Shown here piece by piece: positions 1 through 9,350 of a DNA stretch of 25,100 bases. Below the pieces are notes generated by a model that saw only the letters and a list, made by a program, of their open reading frames with translations, was not told the DNA's origin and searched no databases. Within the stretch, counting starts at the first letter, position 1. Every line of letters begins with the position of its first letter. Origin of the DNA: Gracilaria caudata (Eukaryota > Rhodophyta > Florideophyceae > Gracilariales > Gracilariaceae); the NCBI GenBank assembly GCA_030374735.1, contig JASCIV010000307.1:1-25100 (forward strand), read 5' to 3'. The position numbers and the translations under genes are program-made.

Positions 1-281
1 GTTAAGTACCTCCTGGTTAAGTATTTCACCCTAAGGTTTCTACAGTCGACCTTCTGGGATAACCGGGACCTCTCAGGTTTTAGTAGCACGCCCTGCGTCT
101 GCCACCACACCTACCAAGTGGTACAGGTAAGCCAGCCGGCTATTTCGCACCTCACCTTGATCGGTACTTCTCACACCTCTCAGGTACTCCTTCTACACCT
201 TCTAGGTTGAGCCCTCCACGCGCTCCCTAGCCAAGCGACCACTGAACACCATTCTGGTTGTAGCCTGCCGCTACTATACCA
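1..281 (-). mobile_element. possible internal edge of an LTR retroelement
   Basis: Read on the minus strand, this stretch starts with TGGTATAGTAGCGGCAGG directly after an LTR-like segment (282-471), which is where a tRNA primer-binding site would sit. It then runs to the window edge with no open frame. It holds imperfect repeats of a short motif (CTCAGGT / CTTCTAGGT on plus) and is more GC-rich than the DNA that follows. The primer-site reading rests on the TGG start and the position. The match is not the usual initiator-Met form (TGGTATC...), so this is a tentative call; it may simply be unannotated intergenic DNA. Confidence 0.25.
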
Positions 282-471
282 CACAAGGGATCCGGAATTA
301 ACTTCTTCCATTGATTTCTTGTATTCTAGTGTATTTTGTTGTATATTTTGTCCTAAAATAGGTTGAATTTGGTAGTAAAATGCAAATACCTACGCTCATT
401 TTGAATGCAATAAGAGGGCCAAATTTTGCTGCAAATTATGATTATTACTGTGCATTTTGAGTCCTACCACA
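282..471 (-). mobile_element. LTR-like segment (tentative)
   Basis: On the minus strand this 190-bp AT-rich segment begins TGTGGTAGGACTC, a plausible LTR start, and ends next to the candidate primer-binding site at 281. It carries no open frame. The 3' end (TTGTG) is not the canonical CA, and no second LTR or flanking target duplication can be seen because the element would run off the left edge. This is inference from layout only. Confidence 0.22.
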
Positions 472-1130
472 ACGTTTTTATTCCAAAAATACGCTACAGT
501 TCGGCCGCGGTGCAGAGCGACGCGTGCGGCCGAAGGCCGCTTACTTTTTGTTCATGACAATGAGAGTTAAATATCCGTGCATAGCGAGTTCTCTAGGAAT
601 GACACACCTGGAGTTCGAAAATGCTTGGTCGGACGAATTTTGTTTTCTTTTTAGTGCGAGGTGATACAATTCCTGTAGTTCAGTCTCATCTTCCTCCGTT
701 AAACAAGCTTTAGGATGGCGTGCGGGGTTTTTAAATCTTTTTTTTTTCTAGCGATATAGTTCTTGATATATCTCTTTGCAGTGCGGATTGGGGCATTAAT
801 AGACTAGATTTTGCTTCTGAAGAAGTTTCCCGGACGTCGACGTGATCAATTTTGATTCTGTTCCAATAAACTTTTCCAGAGTGCACACAATAATCTTGGG
901 AGTGGGTTTGTTTGGAGCGTCATTACTCGTCTTTTCTGTATGACTTGTATCAGAACGGAAGGAAAGTGCTCGATAATAAAACATGGAAGCTTAACAATCC
1001 TAATATATACTCCTAGCGATTGTTAACCTAACAAATTGGATAAAACACAGAGCAGTGATTGAGCCGTTATGTTTGCTTCCACTCTCTGTTGTATACATTT
1101 ATCTGATCTCTGTTATCGATAAACGTTTAG
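472..1130. other. gene-less AT-rich stretch
   Basis: No convincing coding frame on either strand. The open frame on minus at 796-984 lacks family features and is within chance length. A T-run lies near 738-748. A short GC-rich patch with a hairpin sits at about 500-540. Confidence 0.5.
526..540. repeat. short GC hairpin
   Basis: GCGGCC, loop GAA, GGCCGC: perfect 6-bp arms with a 3-base loop inside an otherwise AT-rich stretch, followed by TTACTTTTTG. It could fold in RNA, but no transcript is evident around it. Confidence 0.5.
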
Positions 1131-1547
1131 TGCCTATCATTGTGGGGCTTTGATTTTGTCCATAGGAGACAAGCTCTGATGGGAACTTTGATGGGCAATT
1201 TGATGCGAAGATTGTAAACAGCTTTCATATCAAATTTCAATCTTCTTAGAAGAGAACAATCTCCGATTGCCATCCCTGGGATTGTAATTATTTGCAATCT
1301 AATCGATTGCGTTCCGTCCCTGAAGTATAAACCTCGAAATGAAGAATTGGTTTTTACTGATGACGAGTACAATGATGAGAAATGCCTTGACGCGAAAGAT
1401 GTGGTTTTTAGTGCAAAAAGCACTCATCGAAGAATAAGTGCGAGGAATGAAGCTCTTAATCGTCTGCTGAAGAAATGTAATGTTTTGGATCGAAAGTATT
1501 GCAATAAATTGTTCAACTCATTTTCTTTGTTTTTTTGCTGTGTGTAA
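1131..1547 (+). pseudogene. decayed open frame of unknown family
   Basis: One plus-strand frame is open from about 1131 to the stop at 1547 except for a single TAA near 1217. The part before the stop reads ALMGTLMGNLMRRL; the part after it runs about 108 codons with no early ATG and includes an acidic patch (VFTDDEYNDEKC) followed by a basic one (RNEALNRLLKKC). An AAACAG just after the TAA could be a splice acceptor, so an intron is an alternative to decay. I do not recognise a family; a transposase remnant is possible but unsupported. An open frame of this size could also be chance. Confidence 0.22.
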
Positions 1548-2052
1548 AGTGGTTTAGCTGTCTTTACAAAGCGGAACAAAACTATTTTCAATAGGGCAAT
1601 AAATGTTTGGAAGTCATGGACAGGAATTTATCTATCACTATTTGTTGTGTTCTTATATATAAGTTCTATATGTAAAGGCTAAAAGCTGTAGTTGTTATAC
1701 TACTGTTTTCAAGATATCGAGGGTAATGAACAAAGACAATTGTATACGTTGCGGTGGTGAAAATTTCTATTGTCCCTCATTTGCGTTTGTTCCGCACTTC
1801 CCTGCAGGACACCTCCCTAGAATCCGCCACCACAATCCGTAAAGTAATTGTAAGCTCTGTATGCCTCATTCAATCACATTTGAGTATCCGAGAGTAAAGG
1901 CGTGTTTCTGTTGTTGCCCGAGTAGTTTCCTTTTGTTTTAAATTTGGGAAGCACACGTCCTCATGGAAAATGAGACAACAGCTGTCTCGACGCTGAGTTA
2001 GTAACCATATGTGACTTTTTCGTTCATCTACAGAAAGCGATCCATTCGTCGG
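1548..2052. other. gene-less stretch
   Basis: I see no supported gene, RNA or repeat here. It ends in a pyrimidine-rich acceptor-like sequence (TTTTTCGTTCATCTACAG, to 2033) just before the candidate small gene that follows. Confidence 0.5.
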
Positions 2053-2394
2053 ATGGCCACCCTCTCAGCAGGATGTCTCAAATGTTCTTGCGTGTCTGGA
2101 ACGTTCAAAAAGGTATGAAACTTCTTGTGAAAGGAAATGTTTGTTATACTAACGCAGCAGGTTGTGGGTGAAACTGGTTGTGGCGGTGCTGGTGCCACCA
2201 GAAGCTTGGTTTCGGTTCCGCACAACAGAAGCGCCTTTAGCCTTGAAAAAGATACCCGCGTCTGTCTCAACTCTTTTGTAAACCCTTGTCGGTGTGTACG
2301 TGTTACGAGAAGTAGCGCGCTTGCTAGTTACACGAAAGCTGCGGGTATGAACCCTCTGAGGCCATGGACAGGTTATAGCGGACCCCATCCATAG
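2053..2394 (+). CDS. candidate two-exon small protein, unknown
   Basis: Model: exon 2053-2112 (ATGGCC start, 20 codons), intron 2113-2160 (48 bases), exon 2161-2394. The intron has a GTATGA donor, a TACTAAC branch-point motif near 2145-2155 and a CAGCAG end, and the two exons join in phase, giving about 97 residues. The junction reads TFKK then VVGETGCGG, a glycine-rich patch that recalls the start of a P-loop but lacks the essential Lys-Ser/Thr. The rest is rich in Ser, Arg and Cys with no recognised domain. Alternatively this is 5' leader sequence of the large gene downstream, whose frame is already open from about 2379. The splice signals are the main support; the function is unknown. Confidence 0.32.
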
Positions 2395-2609
2395 TTTCAA
2401 GTCATGGCAACAAGATTATCGGCGTGCCTGTCACGAAATATACGGACGGACCCGATTGCCATATTCGTGTACTAACAAATGGTGCACAAGATTTACTGGA
2501 TTGTAAGTTGCGAAGCATTTTGGTTCGTGCTTGCTCCGTCACTTCTCCGAACGCGTTTCATAAATCAACGGTCATCTGCGTTGCTCCTTTGGTCATTCCG
2601 ACGCATGGA

Positions 2610-5600
2610 ATGAGCTGCATCATGAACTTCGCCGCTCTCAATGATCAATGGTACATTGTATGTCTGGCTTACGTTGCGGCATTCATGCCATGGACCGCTT
2701 TCCACGCCAAGGACTTCATTAGCGAGGAGTGGAAATCACTTCGCGACACACGTTTCGCTGGCTACGTCAACGTGACTTGTTCGGTCGTTCCGGCGCTGTA
2801 CATTATAGTGTACTGCAGTGCTCAGTTTGCGGCGAACGATTGGAAAGAAGGAAGCGCTGCCGTCGTCGCACTGGCGTTCGCCATCCTTCACGCAGCTCGC
2901 TCAGCATGGGGTCTGTGGCAACTCTATTTGTTTCGCACTTGGTGCGCTCAGAGCATTGATGCACTGGCCGCGATGGGAGTTTCGTTTCGATTTTCGGATA
3001 AGGAACGATGTCACTTATTCAACGACTGTAGCACTTCCTGGGATATGGCAGATGAGATATTGGTGAACAACAGCATCGCTGACAACCAGTTATTTCACGG
3101 TGACATTAAAAGTTATGTGCAGTATGGCGAGTCCATTCATGTGCTAGCTCCAAAATTCCCTCGTCGCTTAACACCGTACAAAGCCGTTACTCTTGTGTGG
3201 GACTATATTGCATTCTGCTTGAAAGCATTGTTTTGTATCGGTGTGATGATTTTGGACGGCATTCGATTTGTTTTACGAGCTGAGACAAGTGGGAGACTGC
3301 GCCAGATTCTGAAGGAGCCAATCGATGTATGGATTAATTGGGCAATTGCGTTTGCTGCTCAAGGATTGAGAAGTTGGATGTCTCATTTCAATGTTTCTGT
3401 GAACCCGAGGGACTTAGAAACCTCTGATAATGTTGGAGAAGCAGGTTTAGAAGAGTGGCAGAGACGCGCATCTTACTTTGCTTCTGAGGTTCTATCAACC
3501 AGCATTATGCAGCTCTGGCCTGAGATACAAAGTGGAAGGCATCCACAAATAGAGCCAATGCTTTGGAATGGATTCAAAGAAGGTCCGGAGATGCATTCAG
3601 GAAGACTAGTTAAGAGAGAACTACTCGAGAACGCCATGTCGAGTGGAGACGGTCTACCACTTGGTGTGAAACATGAGCTAAAGGATGAGGATTCATCTCG
3701 CCCTGAGCAAGGATACAAGGCATTCAGTCGACAAATTGCGTACAAGATTGCAAGAATGGATGTCAGAAAGGAGTTCTGTTATGAGATTGGGAAACTAGAT
3801 GTAAACATGCTTGAATGGCTCACGATATTACTGTATATGGGAATTCGTTCAATTGATGCCCGAAAGCTGGATTGGGAAAAGCTTGTTAGCGAGCGAGAGA
3901 CACGAGGCGATACAAAGAATAGTGAGGATTTGAATGGAGAAAAAGAATATAATGATGATTCTGAAGATGAAGATGATGAGAAGGAGTTGCGCATGGCATC
4001 GAGAAACTTGAGTAAGCAGCTGTCCCTGTCTTTGACTCCTAAGGCAAAAAGAGATACGAACCAACTAGAAAAGGACAGGGAGAAGAGAACGCTTGTGCCG
4101 TCATTCCCGTTTTCGAAAACATGGAGGAGGGCAAAGTCGAAGAACAGACATGTTCTGAAGGTTGGAGAAGTTGTGGATGTTTGGCTATCGATGGTCGCGG
4201 GAGATGGTTTGAAATTTGTGCTGGACCTTAACAACAAATGGTCGAGTCTATGCAAGGGAAAGACTTACAGCAACATTGAAAAAGGTAATGGAAGTTGCGA
4301 TTTGAGCAAAGAAATGCAGAATAGAGAAGATCTTAAAGCAAAGGAAGAGTCCTCAGCTGTTCGTCTGCGCGAGGTGCACAGAAGATTGGAGGAAACTAGA
4401 CTACGATATCAATTTGGTGATGAGAATTGTGTATACAAGTGGGGTTTGAACTTCGGGATGACATTCATGGGGTACCGAATGGAGGCAGTTCGATCATGCT
4501 TGGCAGAGTGGGTGCACAAAATGAAGAGCAAACAAGTCGACGGAAATTGGGATACGAAGTTCTGTGGTCGTGTCGGACGCGAAGGAGAATCTGGGCTCAT
4601 TGAAATAAGACGAATAGCCTTGAGCAAATCGCTCTCTCGAAGTATGCGATGTAGCGAGATGAGATCGGCACTGCGCTCAAGGCAGTTTCATATCCGGTTA
4701 TTGTGGGAATTGCAAGAGAACTTCGAAAACATGATTGGGCGTTGGATTGAATGTGAGCATGACGTTATCCCGCAACATGGCCCTGAAAGCCTTGATGTGA
4801 TCGCATTATGTCTCCTTTCCTTTCCTTCCATCGCTGTCTCAATTGAACAAGAGAATGAAATTCCGAATACAGTGACTAGGACGAGTGAGTGGTATGGAAT
4901 CCGGTTTGGGAGCTGCTCGAAGGAAATCGCAAAAGAGAATACGCCAAAAGATGCACTTGCAAAGAGCTTAATGGTTATTGCACCGGTTTGCCCACCCCAG
5001 AATTTTCAATTGAAAGTTCGTTTTCATCCATATGTTGATGGAGAAGTGATGGCTATAGTTTCACTCTTATGTGGAGAAGAACAGGAATTTGTATGGGAGT
5101 GGTGGCGAGATTCGTTCATTGCCCGATTGGAGGGTATGAAGAAATGGCAAGAAGAACATTACATTGAACCTTCAACAGATGTAGTCCCGTCTTTCGGAAG
5201 GATGAATCAAGATTTTGAATGGTACAGAACGTTGACGAAAGAGAAGTTTCAAGTATGGAGAGGATGGAGACCATTCCGAATAGAGATTTGTATGTTCGAA
5301 TTGAAGCGGAATGAGTTGCTGAAAAGGCTTCAAACAAAAAAGGGACAAGCGCAACCAACCGTTCAAGATGATTATATCCGCAGTTCCTACATGTTTTATA
5401 AACAGGAAAGAACAACTGTTTCGTACAAGGACGCAGAGTCTCGTGTTGTATATCATGCAATGAATTTAATTCGGGAATCGATGAGACATAATTCTGTGAT
5501 TGAGGAATTTAGTTTGTTACCAGAGGCTGGAGAATATGAAGATTCAAGCCAAGAAAATCTCGTAGCCACCGCAGAAAAACTTAAAAGGGAAGAAAGTAAT

Positions 5601-8600
5601 GACGATTTCGAGAGAGCGTTGTTGCTCTACGAGACGGCAGTGGGAGAGTTTGGGAATGAAGTGGCACTGGAGAACGGTGTTGAGTTCATACTGGGAAGAA
5701 GTAACATTTCAGATTTGAGAGCTCTTGAATTGGTGCACATGTTCGTCGGCTTCAAATTTCCCTCTGCTGTATTTACGGAGTCCACAATGAATTCCGAAGG
5801 TTTTACAAGAGTCCGAGCAATTGTTATGAAAGTTTGTCAGAAGCTTGTGTTGCAGTCCAGTACAATTACGGATCATGTGAAGCTTCAAGATATAATTACT
5901 CTCCTCTGTGTAACGTCTTTTGGGGATACAACTCTTCAGAACGAGACCCTGAATCTCATGGAGGTTTTGTTATGTCACGCAGGGACAATACAAGCTTTGT
6001 TTACGTACTCTTTGCTTCATTATTTAATTTTCAAGTCAAAAAACGTGAGGTGGTCAAGATTGCACAGAAGAAGATTTCAAAAGAGACGGATATACAATGG
6101 TGACTCGGAAATGACTGACATTAAGTGGTACCTCGGCTTGAGACCAGGTAAATCCGAGGCTATGAGTGAGTTCGACTTTCTTGGACAGAACGGACAGTTT
6201 ACTATCCATCTCTTTGAATTGGCTATCAAAGAAGATCTATATATCTATGCAATTAGGAATATGGCTGATCTACTAATCGTTGGCGGACCGGGAATACCAA
6301 ATGGCCCTCTCAGAGCAAAAGGAATTTTGGAGACAGTGGTCGAACATTGCGGGGATATCGATTGTATGGTTGATTTAGGAAAACTTCTGAGTTCTGGAGG
6401 ACCTGGGCTTTCAAGTGATGTATATTCTGCGAAGCTTCTTTTCGAAGACGCCATTGAAAAGGGAGAAGATATCCAGGCAATGGTTAATTTGGGTTCATTG
6501 CTGCTCAGTGGAGGGGAAGGAGTGCCGATGGATGCCTTTCGTGCGAAAAAACTCTTCGAGAGAGCTATTAGAGAAGGCGGGAATGTAGAGGCAATGATGC
6601 TTCTTGGAGATCTACTTTGTGACGGAAAAGATGGAATTCCGGCTGATGAGGTTGAGGCAACGCGTATGTATGAAAGAGCTATTGACGAAGGTAAATGGGT
6701 AGGCGCCATGTTCAGGCTGGGGCGCTTGCTCCAACTTGGTCAGGGTCGAGTGCCGAAGGATGAGCTTCACGCCATTCGGCTCTATGAGAAAGCTATTGAG
6801 GAAGGAAATGATAGTAGTTCAATGGTCAATCTTGCAGAAATGTTGATAACAGGTGGTGAGAGATTCCAAAGAGATGCGGCCCGTGCGAAGAGCCTGTATG
6901 AGAGAGCAATCGAAGTGGATGCAAACGTCGATGCGATTTCAAATCTAGCGAATCTTTTACACACCGGAGCAGATGGAGTACCAAAGGACGTCGCGAGAGC
7001 TAAACTCGTGTATGAGCGAGCCATTGATGGTGGTTATACATTTGCAATGCTTGGGCTCGGTTCATTACTCTCTGAGGGAGATGGTGAAGTTCAGGGGGAC
7101 CTGTTAAGCGCAAAGCGTCTGTATCGAAGCGCCATGGACAACGGTACTTCCGTGAACGAAATGCTTCTCTTTGGTTGTAAACTGCCTGATGAATCGTATG
7201 AACTGGTGATCGACGCTGTCATTGAACACGAGAGAGACATCGACCCGACCAGATTATATGACATGGTGTACAGATATGGGGTTTGGCTTCTACGCGGCGA
7301 AGATCCGGTGCCAAAGAATGAGCTTCGTGCTATTCGTCTATATGAGAGAGCTATTGAAGAAGGAAATCATGGGGATTCCATGGTCATGCTTGCGAAATTA
7401 TTGACGACCGGAGGAGAAGGATTCCCAAAAGATGCATTGCGTGCGAAAAGCCTGTATGAGAGAGCAATCGAAGTCGATGGAAACGTCGATGCAATTTCAG
7501 ATTTGGGTAATCTCTTACGTGCTGGTGCAGATGGAGTACCGAAGGATGTCACGAGAGCTAAGAGCTTGTATGAGCGAGCCATTGAAGGTGGGCATGCAGA
7601 TGCAATGTTTAACTTAGGTACTTTACTCTTGAAGGGAGATGGCGACGTTCAGAAAGATATGGTGCGTGCTCAACGTTTGTTTGAGAGTACTATCGAAAAG
7701 GGAGGCGATAAGGTTTCTGTGTTGGCGGCATTTCACCTTGCTAATGTGCTGCGTACTGGCGGAGATGGAGTACCGAAGGACGTCGCGAGAGCTAAAAGTT
7801 TGTATGAGCAAGCCAGTGAGGGTGGTGTTATACCTGCAATGTTTAATCTGGCTTCCTTACTCTCCATAGGAGATGTTGAAGTTCAGAGGGATGTGGTGCG
7901 TGCGAAACGTCTGTTCGAAGATGTGATCGATAGGGGTACTTCTGTGCTAGAACTGCTGGTTATGGGCTGTGAAGTGCCTGACGAACCGTATGAACTGGTA
8001 ATCGACGCTGTCATTCAACACGAGAGAAGCATCAACTCGACCAACTTGTTTGACACCTTGTACAGCTTTGCTCGTTTCTTTCAACGTGGCCAAGAGCCGG
8101 TGCCAAAAAATGAACGTCGTGCTATTCGACTGTACGATAGAGCTGTTGAAGAAGGAAATCATGTGAGTTCTATGATCAATCTTGCCGAGTTATTGAATAG
8201 AGGCGGAGAAGGATTCCCAAGAAATGCATTGTGTGCGAAAAGCCTGTATGAGAGAGCAATCGAAGTGGATGGAAGCGTAGATGCAATTTCAAATCTAGCG
8301 AATCTTTTACGTACTGGCGCAGATGGAGTACCAAAGGACGTAGTGAGAGCAAAAATCTTGTATGAACGAGCCATTGAAGGTGGTCACTCAACAGCAATGT
8401 TTAATCTGGGTTCTTTACTCTTGACGGGAGATGGCGAAGTTCAAAAGGATGTGCTGCGTGCTAAACGTTTGTTTGAAAGTACGATCGAAAAGAATATCGA
8501 TCAGGTTTCTGTGTTGGCTACGTTTTACCTTGCCCAGCTTCTCGAATTCGGAGATGATGATGTTCCGAAAGATGTTGTACGCGCAAAACGCTTATATGAA

Positions 8601-9047
8601 AGAGCCATTGAAGAGTGGGGCGTAGTGGCAGCCATGGTCAAGCTTGGTGATCTCCTTCGCGATGGAGGAGAGGGCGTTCCGAAAGATGCAGCAAGTGCAA
8701 AAAGCCTGTACGAAAGAGCAGTTGAGGAAGGTGATTCTGTCGACGCGATGTACAACCTTGGGGTTTTGCTGCAAGAAGGAGCAGATGGAGTGCAGATGGA
8801 TAGAGTAAGTGCTAAAGTTTGGTATGAAAGGGCGATTGAGAGAGGTGCGCATATTTGGGCAATGCGCAAGCTGGGCGAACTGTTGCTTAACGGAGCAGAC
8901 GGGATTCCACAGGATGTAGTGAGGGCCGTTCGTCTTTTGAAGACTTTCGGAGAACGATCTGGCATCCATACATTATTAGTGCGTACCTCCACAGACCAAT
9001 GGAGGATACAGGAATATGCTGAGGTGAACGCGGGAGAATCACCGTAG
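2610..9047 (+). CDS. giant membrane-anchored Sel1-repeat protein
   Basis: A single exon encodes about 2145 residues from the first in-frame ATG at 2610; the frame is open upstream to about 2379 with no ATG, so an upstream exon is possible. Residues 13-32, 52-75, 83-109, 194-218 and 241-255 are hydrophobic and look like four or five membrane segments. Next comes a long, charged, tryptophan-rich middle of no known family, with an acidic stretch at about 438-461 and a coiled-coil-like patch near 580-600. From about 1211 to 2112 there are about 23 Sel1-type repeats of 37-41 residues with the pattern G-V-P-K-D, R-A-K-x-L-Y-E-R-A-I-E, A-M-x-N-L-G-x-L-L. Sel1 repeats form helical-hairpin solenoids that bind protein partners, as in SEL1/Hrd3 of ER-associated degradation. 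This protein lacks recognisable SEL1/Hrd3 features outside the repeats, so its role is unknown; a membrane-tethered scaffold facing the cytosol is my inference. Confidence 0.88.
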   Translation: MSCIMNFAALNDQWYIVCLAYVAAFMPWTAFHAKDFISEEWKSLRDTRFAGYVNVTCSVVPALYIIVYCSAQFAANDWKEGSAAVVALAFAILHAARSAWGLWQLYLFRTWCAQSIDALAAMGVSFRFSDKERCHLFNDCSTSWDMADEILVNNSIADNQLFHGDIKSYVQYGESIHVLAPKFPRRLTPYKAVTLVWDYIAFCLKALFCIGVMILDGIRFVLRAETSGRLRQILKEPIDVWINWAIAFAAQGLRSWMSHFNVSVNPRDLETSDNVGEAGLEEWQRRASYFASEVLSTSIMQLWPEIQSGRHPQIEPMLWNGFKEGPEMHSGRLVKRELLENAMSSGDGLPLGVKHELKDEDSSRPEQGYKAFSRQIAYKIARMDVRKEFCYEIGKLDVNMLEWLTILLYMGIRSIDARKLDWEKLVSERETRGDTKNSEDLNGEKEYNDDSEDEDDEKELRMASRNLSKQLSLSLTPKAKRDTNQLEKDREKRTLVPSFPFSKTWRRAKSKNRHVLKVGEVVDVWLSMVAGDGLKFVLDLNNKWSSLCKGKTYSNIEKGNGSCDLSKEMQNREDLKAKEESSAVRLREVHRRLEETRLRYQFGDENCVYKWGLNFGMTFMGYRMEAVRSCLAEWVHKMKSKQVDGNWDTKFCGRVGREGESGLIEIRRIALSKSLSRSMRCSEMRSALRSRQFHIRLLWELQENFENMIGRWIECEHDVIPQHGPESLDVIALCLLSFPSIAVSIEQENEIPNTVTRTSEWYGIRFGSCSKEIAKENTPKDALAKSLMVIAPVCPPQNFQLKVRFHPYVDGEVMAIVSLLCGEEQEFVWEWWRDSFIARLEGMKKWQEEHYIEPSTDVVPSFGRMNQDFEWYRTLTKEKFQVWRGWRPFRIEICMFELKRNELLKRLQTKKGQAQPTVQDDYIRSSYMFYKQERTTVSYKDAESRVVYHAMNLIRESMRHNSVIEEFSLLPEAGEYEDSSQENLVATAEKLKREESNDDFERALLLYETAVGEFGNEVALENGVEFILGRSNISDLRALELVHMFVGFKFPSAVFTESTMNSEGFTRVRAIVMKVCQKLVLQSSTITDHVKLQDIITLLCVTSFGDTTLQNETLNLMEVLLCHAGTIQALFTYSLLHYLIFKSKNVRWSRLHRRRFQKRRIYNGDSEMTDIKWYLGLRPGKSEAMSEFDFLGQNGQFTIHLFELAIKEDLYIYAIRNMADLLIVGGPGIPNGPLRAKGILETVVEHCGDIDCMVDLGKLLSSGGPGLSSDVYSAKLLFEDAIEKGEDIQAMVNLGSLLLSGGEGVPMDAFRAKKLFERAIREGGNVEAMMLLGDLLCDGKDGIPADEVEATRMYERAIDEGKWVGAMFRLGRLLQLGQGRVPKDELHAIRLYEKAIEEGNDSSSMVNLAEMLITGGERFQRDAARAKSLYERAIEVDANVDAISNLANLLHTGADGVPKDVARAKLVYERAIDGGYTFAMLGLGSLLSEGDGEVQGDLLSAKRLYRSAMDNGTSVNEMLLFGCKLPDESYELVIDAVIEHERDIDPTRLYDMVYRYGVWLLRGEDPVPKNELRAIRLYERAIEEGNHGDSMVMLAKLLTTGGEGFPKDALRAKSLYERAIEVDGNVDAISDLGNLLRAGADGVPKDVTRAKSLYERAIEGGHADAMFNLGTLLLKGDGDVQKDMVRAQRLFESTIEKGGDKVSVLAAFHLANVLRTGGDGVPKDVARAKSLYEQASEGGVIPAMFNLASLLSIGDVEVQRDVVRAKRLFEDVIDRGTSVLELLVMGCEVPDEPYELVIDAVIQHERSINSTNLFDTLYSFARFFQRGQEPVPKNERRAIRLYDRAVEEGNHVSSMINLAELLNRGGEGFPRNALCAKSLYERAIEVDGSVDAISNLANLLRTGADGVPKDVVRAKILYERAIEGGHSTAMFNLGSLLLTGDGEVQKDVLRAKRLFESTIEKNIDQVSVLATFYLAQLLEFGDDDVPKDVVRAKRLYERAIEEWGVVAAMVKLGDLLRDGGEGVPKDAASAKSLYERAVEEGDSVDAMYNLGVLLQEGADGVQMDRVSAKVWYERAIERGAHIWAMRKLGELLLNGADGIPQDVVRAVRLLKTFGERSGIHTLLVRTSTDQWRIQEYAEVNAGESP
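6761..8620 (+). repeat. higher-order tandem duplication in Sel1 region
   Basis: Beyond the 38-residue repeats there is a larger period. The block beginning NELRAIRLYERAIEEGN at about 7319 recurs at 8111 (NERRAIRLYDRAVEEGN), exactly 792 bases (264 codons) later. The divergent hinge containing PDE-YELVIDAVI is at 7184 and again at 7976, also 792 bases apart. A related block start lies at 6761, only 558 bases (186 codons) before the second, as if it lacks two Sel1 units. All spacings are multiples of three, so the frame is kept. Similarity fades after about 8620. Confidence 0.85.
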
Positions 9048-9350
9048 CTCAAGTGTTGTTTGCCAAAGATATGAAAAAGGAACCAACGGGCACGTGCTGC
9101 TCGCCTTCTTGCGGTGGCACTGCAGCGGCTGCACGCGCTCACCCCTCGTCGCTTGGTCCGGAGGGTCATCCACATGACCGCACATATGCGCGTAGATATT
9201 TGTAGCCTCAGAGACGCCACTCATATGTCGTTTTTTCATTGTTTCGTAGACAGCTTCTACTCGCACCCACTCTTTCCCGCCTCTCGAGGTTCGAACGCTA
9301 CCTTTTCCAGGACTCTTTGCCTGTACGACAAGGGAAGGGTAACTGTCTAT
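9048..9350. other. intergenic stretch between convergent genes
   Basis: It lies between the stop of the Sel1 gene and the stop of the broken minus-strand gene. I see no gene or strong structure. Long overlapping frames on both strands here are rich in Arg, His, Cys and Ser and look like by-products of GC-rich sequence. Confidence 0.5.

Noticed and set aside
2034..2394. DEAH-box helicase motif I (VVGETGCGG)
   Set aside because: The Lys-Thr of the P-loop is missing, no other helicase motif follows, and the upstream helicase-like frame does not join in phase at the intron.
6245..6709. Minus-strand frames within the Sel1 array (also near 6782-7024, 8159-8374, 8525-9220)
   Set aside because: They are Ser/Ala/Pro-rich mirror frames of the Sel1 repeats and recur with the repeat period.
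9286..9300. tRNA B-box-like GGTTCGAACGC
   Set aside because: No cloverleaf could be built around it on either strand.
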